A DNA stretch of 5,321 nt from Opitutales bacterium (lineage in GTDB: Bacteria > Verrucomicrobiota > Verrucomicrobiia > Opitutales > Opitutaceae): positions 1 to 5,321 of the forward strand of contig JAJFLS010000355.1 of assembly GCA_021772595.1 (NCBI GenBank), written 5' to 3'. The translations under genes and the position numbers were made by a program. Under the pieces are notes generated by a model. That model worked only from the letters and a program-made list of their open reading frames with translations, was not told the origin of the DNA and did not search any database. Positions 1-5,321 of this stretch are shown one piece after another; the first letter of the stretch is position 1; each line of letters opens with the position of its first letter.

Positions 1-84
1 AGTGAAAATCGGATATAGGGAATTCTGTCTCATTTGTCCAACAAACTCCTTGCTCGTTCCAAGGGTTACGGTTCTGATCGCCGC

Positions 85-843
85 ATGACTGCATTCTCAC
101 GACCTGATGGCAGAGATAACGACGCGCTTCGCCCGATTTCATTCGAGGCGGACTTCGCTCCCAACGCGACCGGCTCGGTGCTGGTTTCTTTCGGCAACAC
201 GAAAGTGATTTGCGGCGCGTCGCTAGAAAAGAGAGTACCCGGCTGGATGCGGGCTCAAAACGTGGAAGGCGGCTGGTTGACGGCGGAGTATTCGATGCTC
301 CCGTACAGCACGAACGATCGCAAGCAACGCGATTCCTCCAAGGGCAGGCTGGATGGCCGCTCGGTTGAGATCCAGCGTCTGATCGGTCGTTCGCTGCGGG
401 CTGTGATGGATTTGAAAAAGCTGCCGGGATACACGCTTTGGGTCGATTGCGATGTGCTCCAAGCCGATGGCGGGACGCGGACGGCGTCGATCACCGGCGC
501 CTATCTGGCGGCTCGCTTGGCCGTGCAGAAGCTTGTCGACGAAGAGAAATTGAAAGAGAACCCGCTCAACGATTCGCTCGCGGCGGTCAGCGTGGGGATT
601 TTCGAGGACAACGCGGTTCTCGATTTGCCTTACCTCGAAGACAAGGACGCCAGCGTCGACTTCAACGTCGTCATGACCGGTAGCGGCCAATACGTCGAGG
701 TGCAGGGAACGGGCGAAGAAGCCACGTTTTCCGAGGAGCAACTCGCCTCATTGCTCGGGCTTGCCAAGAAAGGCTGCCAGGAAATCTCTTCGATGCAGAC
801 CGCGTTTCTCTCGCAGCGCTTGCTCGCGGGAATCGGAAGCTGA
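85..843 (+). CDS. rph: Ribonuclease PH (tRNA nucleotidyltransferase)
   Basis: Phosphorolytic 3'-to-5' exoribonuclease of the cytosol. The family uses inorganic phosphate to trim extra nucleotides from the 3' end of tRNA precursors and helps in rRNA processing and decay. The 252-residue product is near the family's usual 238-250. Visible signatures, in order, are the opening RPDGRxxxxLRP (residues 6-17), GWLTAEYSMLP (63-73), the SSKGRLDGR basic stretch (84-92), EIQRLIGRSLRAV (95-107), the phosphate-site loop QADGGTRTASITGAYLAA (126-143), the acidic pair D180 and D186 expected to bind the metal, and NVVMTGSGQYVEVQGTGEE (194-212). I chose the ATG at 85 because family members start a few residues before RPDGR. 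A TTG at 34 would add 17 residues with no family counterpart, although an AGGGA (17-21) lies upstream of it. The only sequence upstream in the window is short and shows no clear promoter. The 125-base gap to sucC argues against tight coupling with it. The function call is very secure; the start is less so. Confidence 0.96.
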   Translation: MTAFSRPDGRDNDALRPISFEADFAPNATGSVLVSFGNTKVICGASLEKRVPGWMRAQNVEGGWLTAEYSMLPYSTNDRKQRDSSKGRLDGRSVEIQRLIGRSLRAVMDLKKLPGYTLWVDCDVLQADGGTRTASITGAYLAARLAVQKLVDEEKLKENPLNDSLAAVSVGIFEDNAVLDLPYLEDKDASVDFNVVMTGSGQYVEVQGTGEEATFSEEQLASLLGLAKKGCQEISSMQTAFLSQRLLAGIGS

Positions 844-878
844 TTGGCTGCAAGCCGCCGACATGTCGGGGTCAATGA

Positions 879-890
879 CAGGCTCCTACA
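879..890 (-). repeat. Partial REP-like sequence (remnant) in the rph-sucC gap
   Basis: Twelve bases (CAGGCTCCTACA) exactly match the outer half of the REP repeat found intact at 3205-3274 and 5259-5284. They are oriented so that the GTAGGAG end reads on the minus strand. The palindromic inner half is missing directly beside it. A short match to that half, CTGCAAGC, lies at 848-855, just after the rph stop codon. The two pieces are separated by 23 bases that include the perfect palindrome CCGACATGTCGG (858-869). This may be a REP copy broken by an insertion, or a decayed solo REP, or chance. It sits in the likely 5' leader of sucC. No convincing promoter could be assigned in 844-968. Confidence 0.4.
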
Positions 891-968
891 GTTTCGAAAA
901 TCTTTCGTATCTCTTTGATTTTTTCTGCGAGCGTCGCTTAATCCACTTTTTCTCCACCAGGCCAAAAA

Positions 969-2156
969 ATGAACATTCACGAATACCAGGCAAAACAGCT
1001 GTTCGAAAAGTACGGCATTCCTTGTCCGAAAGGCGCGGCGACGAGCTCGAAGGACGATTTCGAGTCGTGCATCGACGGTCTCGGCGAGGGATTGATCGTC
1101 GTCAAATCGCAGATCCACGCAGGTGGTCGCGGCAAGGGCACGTTTACCGACGGATTCCAGGGCGGCGTCAAGCTGGCGAAGTCCAAAGAGGAAGCTCTCG
1201 AGTTCGCGAACCGGATGCTCAACAACACGCTGGTAACGATCCAGACGGGTCCGGCCGGACGCGAGGTGCAGACCATTTATTTCACTGAGGGCGCGGACAT
1301 CGAGAAAGAGTATTACCTGGCGATTCTCATGGATCGCGCGACGTCGACTCCGGTTGTGGTAGCGTCGACGGAAGGCGGCGTCGAGATCGAAAAAGTCGCC
1401 GAGGGAACTCCGGACAAAATTTTCAAAGCGTACGTCGACCCGACCATTGGACTTCAGCCGCACCAAGCGCGGGGCATCGCTTTCAAGCTCGGCTTCGAAG
1501 GCAAGCAAGCAGGCGCCTGCGCGAAACTCATCTTCAATCTCTACAAGATGTTCTGGGAAAACGATGCCGACATGGTGGAGGTCAATCCCCTGATCAGCAC
1601 GACCGACGGCGGCGTGTCGGCCCTCGACGCGAAGGTCAGTTTCGATTCCAACGCTCTCTATCGCCACAAGGACATCGTCGCGCTTCGCGATCTCAACGAA
1701 GAGGATCCCAAGGAAATCGAAGCTTCGAAGTTCGATCTCAACTACATCGCGCTCGACGGAAACATCGCTTGCCTCGTCAACGGCGCGGGCCTCGCGATGG
1801 CGACCATGGACATCATCAATCACTGCGGCGGCGAAGCGGCCAACTTCCTCGATGTCGGCGGCGGCGCGACGGCCGATCAGGTCACGGCGGCTTTCAAAAT
1901 CATTCTCAGCGATCCGAAGGTCGAAGGGATTCTGGTGAATATCTTCGGCGGCATCATGCAGTGCGACGTGATCGCCGAAGGCGTGATAGCAGCGGCGAAG
2001 GCGGTCAGCCTCGATAAGCCTCTCGTCGTTCGTCTCGAAGGCACGAATGTCGAAAGGGGCAAACAGCTTTTGGCGGACAGCGGCATCGAGATCACCTCGG
2101 CCGACAGTCTCGCCGATGCGGCTCAGAAGATCGTCGATATCGTAGCCTCGAACTAG
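969..2156 (+). CDS. sucC: Succinyl-CoA synthetase (ADP-forming), beta subunit
   Basis: Nucleotide-binding subunit of the cytosolic succinyl-CoA synthetase. The enzyme converts succinyl-CoA, ADP (or GDP) and phosphate to succinate, CoA and ATP (or GTP) in the TCA cycle. The 395-residue product compares with 388 in E. coli. The N-terminal ATP-grasp domain starts with the typical MNIHEYQAKQLFEKYGIP. K46 and the HAGGRGK loop (50-56) contact the nucleotide. EVNPL gives E204 and N206, and with D220 in LDAK these match the E. coli Mg-nucleotide residues E197, N199 and D213. The offset of seven is explained by a longer loop after GRGK (57-67). The C-terminal CoA-ligase domain carries VNGAGLAMATMD (270-281), LDVGGGA (294-300) and NIFGGIMQCDVIAEG (324-338). 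The ATG is supported by the family N-terminus; only a weak AGG (959-961) lies upstream. sucD follows after 27 bases, so the two are surely one operon. ATP versus GTP preference cannot be decided from sequence alone; the family default is ADP-forming. Confidence 0.98.
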   Translation: MNIHEYQAKQLFEKYGIPCPKGAATSSKDDFESCIDGLGEGLIVVKSQIHAGGRGKGTFTDGFQGGVKLAKSKEEALEFANRMLNNTLVTIQTGPAGREVQTIYFTEGADIEKEYYLAILMDRATSTPVVVASTEGGVEIEKVAEGTPDKIFKAYVDPTIGLQPHQARGIAFKLGFEGKQAGACAKLIFNLYKMFWENDADMVEVNPLISTTDGGVSALDAKVSFDSNALYRHKDIVALRDLNEEDPKEIEASKFDLNYIALDGNIACLVNGAGLAMATMDIINHCGGEAANFLDVGGGATADQVTAAFKIILSDPKVEGILVNIFGGIMQCDVIAEGVIAAAKAVSLDKPLVVRLEGTNVERGKQLLADSGIEITSADSLADAAQKIVDIVASN

Positions 2157-2183
2157 AACCTGCGTAATAGGAAATTTAATACA

Positions 2184-3059
2184 ATGAGCGTACTCGTTAA
2201 CAAAGACACACGCGTAGTTTTCACCGGAATCACCGGCAAGTCTGGCGGCTTCCACGCCAAGCAATGCATGGACTACGGCACGAACGTCGTAGCCGGTGTC
2301 ACGCCCGGCAAAGGCGGCCAGACCTTCGAGGATAAGGTTCCCGTATTCAATACGGTTTCCGATTCCATAGAAAATGCAGGCGCGAACACGGCGTGCGTAT
2401 TCGTGCCGCCTCCATTCGCGGCCGACTCTATTCTGGAATGTCTCGACGCGGGCATCGAGCTGATCATAGCGATCACCGAAGGCATCCCGGTCAACGACAT
2501 GGCGAAAGTCAAACGGAAGCTCCTGGAAGCCAACGCCCGCTTGATCGGTCCGAACTGTCCGGGAGTCATCACTCCAGGCGAATGCAAAATCGGAATCATG
2601 CCCGGCTATATCCACAAACCGGGTACGGTCGGAATCGTTTCGCGCTCGGGCACTTTGACTTACGAAGCGGTCTGGCAAGTGACCAGTCTCGGCTATGGCC
2701 AGTCAACCTGCATCGGCATCGGCGGAGACCCGATCAACGGCACGAACCACACCGACGCGATCAAGCTTTTCAATGAAGATCCCGACACCGAAGCGATCGT
2801 CATGATCGGGGAAATCGGCGGTGACGCCGAAGAGAGTGCGGCAGCCTACATCAAAGAGAACGTGAAGAAACCGGTAGCCGGATTCATAGCGGGCACAACG
2901 GCGCCTCCTGGCCGCCGGATGGGTCACGCGGGCGCGATCGTCTCAGGCGGAAGCGGAACGGCCGAAGCTAAGATCGCCGCCATGGAAGCCGCCGGCATCG
3001 TGGTCGCCAAGACCCCGTCCGACATGGGAACGGCTCTGTTGGAAGCTTGGGGGAAGTAG
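2184..3059 (+). CDS. sucD: Succinyl-CoA synthetase, alpha subunit
   Basis: CoA-binding and catalytic subunit of succinyl-CoA synthetase; it carries the histidine that is phosphorylated during the reaction and pairs with the product of the preceding sucC. The 291-residue product compares with 289 in E. coli. The Rossmann CoA-binding domain has TGITGKSGGFH (14-24) and GGVTPGKGG-like AGVTPGKGG (37-45), then FVPPPFAADSILE (73-85), AITEGIPVNDM (96-106) and RLIGPNCPGVITP (119-131). The ligase domain carries SRSGTLTYEA (153-162) and GIGGDPINGTNH (178-189). E210 in IGEIGG and the phospho-acceptor H248 in RRMGHAGAIV line up with E. coli E208 and H246, so the subunit looks catalytically complete. One oddity is glycine at residue 22, where relatives usually have threonine (GTFH). 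An AGGAA Shine-Dalgarno at 2169-2173 sits 10 bases before the ATG. Transcription probably ends at the REP-pair hairpin downstream. Confidence 0.98.
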   Translation: MSVLVNKDTRVVFTGITGKSGGFHAKQCMDYGTNVVAGVTPGKGGQTFEDKVPVFNTVSDSIENAGANTACVFVPPPFAADSILECLDAGIELIIAITEGIPVNDMAKVKRKLLEANARLIGPNCPGVITPGECKIGIMPGYIHKPGTVGIVSRSGTLTYEAVWQVTSLGYGQSTCIGIGGDPINGTNHTDAIKLFNEDPDTEAIVMIGEIGGDAEESAAAYIKENVKKPVAGFIAGTTAPPGRRMGHAGAIVSGGSGTAEAKIAAMEAAGIVVAKTPSDMGTALLEAWGK

Positions 3060-3077
3060 GCGACGGATAAGTCCTGT

Positions 3078-3196
3078 TCTCGCTCTAGCGAGATCATGCT
3101 CGCCGGAGGCGATCCCTGTTCATGGAATCCCGAAGGATGAGCGTTTGTTGGCAGGGATTCCGCTTCCGCGGAAGCAGGATGGCCTTTGGCCAACAA
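3078..3196. repeat. Cluster of short palindromes downstream of sucD
   Basis: Non-coding DNA between sucD and the convergent protease gene. It contains at least four compact inverted repeats in 119 bases: TCTCGCT/AGCGAGA with a 2-base loop (3078-3093), TCGCC/GGCGA with loop GGA (3100-3112), the perfect palindrome GCTTCCGCGGAAGC (3162-3175) and TGGCC/GGCCA with loop TTT (3180-3192). Longer-range pairings are also exact: GGAATCCC (3124-3131) with GGGATTCC (3154-3161), and TTGTTGGC (3145-3152) with GCCAACAA (3189-3196). The last two interleave, so an RNA could form a pseudoknot or switch between folds. CCTGTTC occurs twice, at 3073-3079 and 3115-3121. Reading frames cross this stretch on both strands, but none shows protein-like content. 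I do not recognise a named family; it could be a dispersed intergenic repeat or a structured 3' UTR. Confidence 0.6.
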
Positions 3197-3204
3197 GATT
3201 CGTC

Positions 3205-3274
3205 TAATTGTAGGAGCCTGCTTGCAGGCGATTTTGATCTGAGTTTATCGCCTGCAAGCAGGCTCCTACAATTA
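3205..3274. repeat. REP-like inverted pair (REPIN/BIME type), complete
   Basis: Two 28-base arms, 3205-3232 and 3247-3274, are perfect reverse complements separated by a 14-base spacer. Each arm is a REP-type unit: a GTAG-containing 5' end (GTAGGAG), then an internal palindrome GCCTGC-TT-GCAGGC, then GAT. This matches the general design of bacterial REP sequences, a conserved GTAG/GGAG tetranucleotide followed by an imperfect palindrome, that are mobilised in pairs by REP-associated tyrosine (Y1) transposases. It lies in a convergent intergenic region, a common location for REPs. The same arm recurs at 5259-5284. Assignment to a REP family rests on this architecture; no transposase is encoded in the window. 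Confidence 0.85.
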
Positions 3275-3283
3275 ATGTTTTTT
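3205..3283 (+). terminator. Probable sucCD transcription terminator formed by the REP pair
   Basis: The 28-bp stem and 14-base loop are followed, three bases after the stem, by six consecutive T residues (3278-3283) on the sucCD coding strand. This fits an intrinsic terminator about 145 bases after the sucD stop codon. The stem is longer than usual and each arm can also fold by itself, so processing or mRNA 3'-end protection is an alternative role. On the minus strand no T run follows the stem, so termination of the convergent protease gene is less certain. Confidence 0.5.
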
Positions 3284-3302
3284 GAGGAGGAATTCCCCTA
3301 CC

Positions 3303-3953
3303 TCACCCTCCCGCGATCGCGTGATAAGCGAGTTCCATGGGGAGATAGGCTGCGCCGCTGGCGACCATGACTACGACTTGAAAGGGCGGGATCATGAATA
3401 GGAGGAGGACGACGATGAAGCCCGCTTGCGTGAGTTTCAGGTAGAGCTCCTCTTTCATGTGTATCAGACGACTGAGGATGTGGAAGCCGTCGAGCGGAGG
3501 AATCGGAAGCAGGTTGAGTCCGGCGAGCAGCGCGTTGATGAGGCAGATGTTCCTCATTAGTTCGAGCGCGTGGTCGTCGAAGCCCGCGTTGTCCATGATT
3601 CCCCGGGCGATTCCGGCGAGCGTTCCGAGCGCGATATTCGAAAAGGGTCCGGCCAGGGATACGAGGATGTCGCCCCAGCGTTTGCCGATGCGGTAGTGGC
3701 TGGGTTGGGTGGCGACCGGTTTGCCCCAGCCGAAGATCATTCCGCCTCCCATGAGGACCATGAAGAGCGGCAGGACGAGCGTGCCGACGGGGTCGATATG
3801 AGAAGTGGGGTTGAGCGTGAGCCGACCGTCTTCGGCGGGTGTGTCGTCGCCGAGCAAATGGGCCGCCCAGGCGTGGGCCCATTCGTGTACGCAGATGGCG
3901 AAGAGTAGGATGAGAACGAGCGTGAGACCGTTTGCGAGCTGAGCGGAATCCAT
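3303..3953 (-). CDS. Site-2-protease-like M50 family zinc metalloprotease (membrane)
   Basis: Predicted integral-membrane zinc protease of the site-2 protease family, which cuts substrate helices within or near the membrane; the natural substrate is unknown. The 216-residue protein has the catalytic HEWAH (HExxH) at residues 23-27, at the end of the first hydrophobic helix (about 8-24), and the third zinc-ligand motif NLLPIPPLDG (147-156) with D155. It also shows FGWGKPV (74-80) and LAGPFSN (100-106), both typical of the family. Further hydrophobic segments lie near 54-75, 96-118, 132-150 and 177-199. There is no PDZ domain (as in RseP) and no CBS domain, so it belongs with the small SpoIVFB/YwhC-like group of widespread unassigned proteases. 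The ATG at 3953 lies 11 bases after the TPR gene's stop, with only a weak purine-rich stretch (GAGATAAGA) before it, suggesting co-transcription and perhaps translational coupling. All key residues are present, so an active enzyme is likely. Confidence 0.92.
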   Translation of the reverse strand: MDSAQLANGLTLVLILLFAICVHEWAHAWAAHLLGDDTPAEDGRLTLNPTSHIDPVGTLVLPLFMVLMGGGMIFGWGKPVATQPSHYRIGKRWGDILVSLAGPFSNIALGTLAGIARGIMDNAGFDDHALELMRNICLINALLAGLNLLPIPPLDGFHILSRLIHMKEELYLKLTQAGFIVVLLLFMIPPFQVVVMVASGAAYLPMELAYHAIAGG

Positions 3954-3964
3954 TATCGACGGTC

Positions 3965-4840
3965 TTATCTCGGGTGATCTTTGTTGATCATCTCGAGCAG
4001 CTTGTTCTTCGATTCGTCAAGGGCTGGATAGTCGATTTTTTTGATGATCTTTCGGGCGGCGGTGTGGTGGCCCATTTCGTAGCGGGTGCGCGCCATGTAG
4101 AGCTCAAGAAGCTGACGTTCGCCTTCATCGGTGGCGAGGTCCATGAGCTGTTGCCATTCGTCGAGGGCTCTTTCCCAGTTGGGGCGGGTGATATCGAAAA
4201 AGCTTTGGGCGTAGCGAAGTCGGTACTGCATTGACGCGGGAGCGAGCATCGCGGCTTCGCGAAACCGGTTTTGGATCTCGAGATCGATGCCGTCGGGCAA
4301 GAAGATTTTCTCGACGATGAAGAAATTTTTCGCGGTGAAGAGCAAGTTGCCGATCTGGTAATGGTAAAGGGGCTCGTCGGGCCTCAGATCGATCGCCAGG
4401 AGATAGAACGCCATGGCTTCGGCGTAATTGCCTTCTTCCGCCTGGTAGTTGCCGAGCTGGTTTTTGACGATCGCGTGGTAAGGGTCGAGCTCGTCGGCCT
4501 TGATCAGCATCGCGTTGCTTGGGGTATGCTCGCCGATGTGGTGGAGCATCATGCCGAAGGAAATGTAGCCCGGAGCGTATTCTGGAGCGGCGTTGATAAG
4601 CCGTTCGTAGCCGTCGACGATAGATTGGAGCTCGGTCTCGATGGAGTGTATGTCTTCTGTTGCGAGCGCCTTCTCGTAGCGCCGGTAGGCTGCTTCTTCG
4701 CGCTCTTTGAGCTCCTTGAGAATGTAGGCCGCCATGGTCTCGCTTGTCGGGGCGTCGTCAGTTTCGTCGTCGGAAATGAGAGGGGTGACGGCGATCAGGG
4801 CGCTCGCGAGGACGAGCCATGGGCTAATGAATCGTTTCAT
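3965..4840 (-). CDS. Exported tetratricopeptide-repeat protein, function unknown
   Basis: A 291-residue protein with an N-terminal signal-like segment: MKRF, a hydrophobic core WLVLASALIAV (8-18), and likely cleavage between about 19 and 23. An acidic linker (DDETDD, 24-29) follows. A helical, charged stretch (36-85) precedes TPR-like helix pairs at about 89-122, 123-156 (GNYAEAMAFYLLAIDLRP is a typical TPR core) and 157-170, with further helical hairpins around 190-270. TPRs act as protein-binding scaffolds; no enzymatic motif is visible. The partner cannot be told from sequence. I chose the ATG at 4840 because the frame runs on upstream to 5071, but that part translates intergenic repeat DNA (4998-5075) and lacks protein character, whereas 4840 starts a clean signal peptide. 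There is no obvious Shine-Dalgarno. A TATATT (minus strand, 4930-4925) could be a -10 element about 85 bases upstream, but no good -35 is seen. It is probably the first gene of an operon with the M50 protease. Confidence 0.8.
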   Translation of the reverse strand: MKRFISPWLVLASALIAVTPLISDDETDDAPTSETMAAYILKELKEREEAAYRRYEKALATEDIHSIETELQSIVDGYERLINAAPEYAPGYISFGMMLHHIGEHTPSNAMLIKADELDPYHAIVKNQLGNYQAEEGNYAEAMAFYLLAIDLRPDEPLYHYQIGNLLFTAKNFFIVEKIFLPDGIDLEIQNRFREAAMLAPASMQYRLRYAQSFFDITRPNWERALDEWQQLMDLATDEGERQLLELYMARTRYEMGHHTAARKIIKKIDYPALDESKNKLLEMINKDHPR

Positions 4841-4997
4841 GGGATTGGGTGTTTCGTATGGGTTTTGCGCGGGAGGGCGAGATTTATTGGACGTTGGATC
4901 GGGATTGCCGTTCCATCGGAGGCGAATATAGGGTGAGAATCTCTTGATGGAGAGTCGCCCGCGACGCGCGTAGAGCAGCCAAGCCGCGACCAAATAT

Positions 4998-5075
4998 TTT
5001 CGCCCGCAGATTATCCAGATAGACGCAGATTGAGAATTTGATTTCGCCCACGGATGAACACGGATTTTCACGGAT
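4998..5075. repeat. Two related blocks of ~10-base iterated repeats
   Basis: The first block has CGCAGAT (5005-5011), a variant TCCAGAT (5014-5020) and CGCAGAT (5024-5030). The second has CACGGAT three times at an exact 10-base period (5049-5055, 5059-5065, 5069-5075). Each block is introduced by the same octamer, TTTCGCCC (4998-5005 and 5042-5049), so the two begin with sequences matching at 12 of 14 bases, 44 bases apart. This is a duplicated module whose units have diverged but kept their period. Similar iterated ATCCGTG/ATCTGCG strings are, from memory, scattered between genes in many environmental bacterial genomes, but I know no established name or function. The period is close to one DNA helical turn, so a protein-binding array is conceivable. 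It lies upstream of the TPR gene, far from its chosen start. Confidence 0.7.
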
Positions 5076-5120
5076 GGATAATGCTAGGGCTGACTATCAT
5101 TAGCCAACCGTTAAGAACTG

Positions 5121-5220
5121 AGCCGGCTTAGTGCATGGGCACCGATTTATGTTATTTTTCTAGGAGTGGTGCACTATCCACGCCGGAGTCCCGGCGTAGC
5201 TACGTTGTCCCGCAGCTGCG
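5121..5220. repeat. Palindrome-rich intergenic stretch before the second REP pair
   Basis: Part of the 481-base gene-free end of the window. It contains AGCCGGCT (5121-5128), TAGTGCA (5129-5135) paired with TGCACTA (5170-5176), a hairpin ACGCCGG/CCGGCGT with a 4-base loop (5180-5197), the perfect palindrome CGTAGCTACG (5195-5204) overlapping it, and CGCAGCTGCG (5211-5220). No open frame here looks like a protein, and no T run follows the hairpins on either strand, so simple terminators are not supported. The arrangement, several small palindromes followed by a REP pair, resembles 3078-3274, but the sequences differ. Confidence 0.5.
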
Positions 5221-5258
5221 CATAGGCGTCAACTTAAGCTGAAAGCGACGGTTCGCCG

Positions 5259-5321
5259 ATTGTAGGAGCCTGCTTGCAGGCGATCATTTCCCTAGGCCAT
5301 GGCGCAGAAAATCGCCTGCAA
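5259..5321. repeat. Second REP-like inverted pair, cut by the window end
   Basis: The first arm (5259-5284) is identical over 26 bases to the arm of the REP pair at 3205-3274, including the GTAGGAG end and the GCCTGC-TT-GCAGGC palindrome. After a 26-base spacer (5285-5310), the inverted second arm begins with ATCGCCTGCAA (5311-5321) and runs off the window. The spacer differs in length and sequence from that of the first pair (14 bases), so arms are conserved while spacers are not, as expected for REPIN-type elements. Confidence 0.8.

Noticed and set aside
34..84. TTG start at 34 that would extend RNase PH by 17 residues.
   Set aside because: The family begins close to the RPDGR motif and the added residues have no counterpart. 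The ATG at 85 fits better, although the AGGGA before the TTG keeps it possible.
914..943. TTGATT and TTAATC in the rph-sucC gap as a possible sucC promoter with 17-base spacing.
   Set aside because: The -10 candidate matches the consensus too poorly to call in an AT-rich leader.
1509..1520. GCAGGCGCCTGC palindrome preceded by GCAAGCAAGC, resembling the REP core.
   Set aside because: It lies inside sucC in conserved coding sequence and lacks the GTAGGAG head; best explained by codon choice.
630..2678. Long open frame (682 codons) on the minus strand across the end of rph, all of sucC and part of sucD.
   Set aside because: It lies wholly antisense to highly conserved genes, its product is dominated by R, D, V and A with no recognisable domain, and open antisense frames are common in codon-biased GC-rich genes.
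3286..3291. Perfect AGGAGG Shine-Dalgarno-like sequence on the + strand.
   Set aside because: No start codon lies within usable distance, and what follows is the antisense of the M50 protease gene.
3932..4936. Plus-strand open frames opposite the TPR gene.
   Set aside because: They are shadows of the TPR gene with no signal, domain or ribosome-binding support.
4998..5075. CRISPR array.
   Set aside because: The units are about 7 bases with 2-3 base gaps, far shorter than CRISPR repeats and spacers, and no cas gene is present.

Overview
The window carries five protein-coding genes of ordinary bacterial type, separated by intergenic DNA rich in dispersed and palindromic repeats. Overall base composition is moderately GC-rich. 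The dense REP-like palindromes, the short iterated CACGGAT/CGCAGAT repeats and the protein style suggest a free-living environmental bacterium. Verrucomicrobiota (Opitutae-like) is my best guess, but this is impression rather than proof, because no rRNA or lineage marker is present.

Layout. Positions 85-843 (+) encode RNase PH, a 3' exoribonuclease that trims tRNA precursors. After a 125-base gap come sucC (969-2156) and sucD (2184-3059), both on +. They are spaced 27 bases apart and form an operon for the beta and alpha subunits of succinyl-CoA synthetase, the substrate-level phosphorylation step of the TCA cycle. Positions 3060-3302 form a convergent intergenic region. It holds a cluster of short palindromes (3078-3196) and then a pair of inverted REP-like sequences with a perfect 28-bp stem (3205-3274), followed by a T run that suits a sucCD terminator. 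On the minus strand, an exported TPR protein (4840-3965) is followed after 11 bases by a membrane-embedded M50-family zinc protease (3953-3303); the two are probably co-transcribed.

The last 481 bases (4841-5321) hold no gene I can support. They contain the leader of the TPR gene, two related blocks of ~10-base iterated repeats (4998-5075), another palindrome-dense stretch (5121-5220) and a second REP pair (from 5259). The first arm of that pair is identical over 26 bases to the pair near sucD, and the second arm is cut by the window edge. A 12-base piece of the same REP lies between rph and sucC.

The coding content looks conserved and housekeeping, and I see no undescribed protein system. 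The points worth a second look are the repeats. The REP pairs imply a REP-associated Y1 transposase (RAYT) elsewhere in this genome. The palindrome clusters next to them, with alternative and pseudoknot-like pairings, may be a repeat family of their own.
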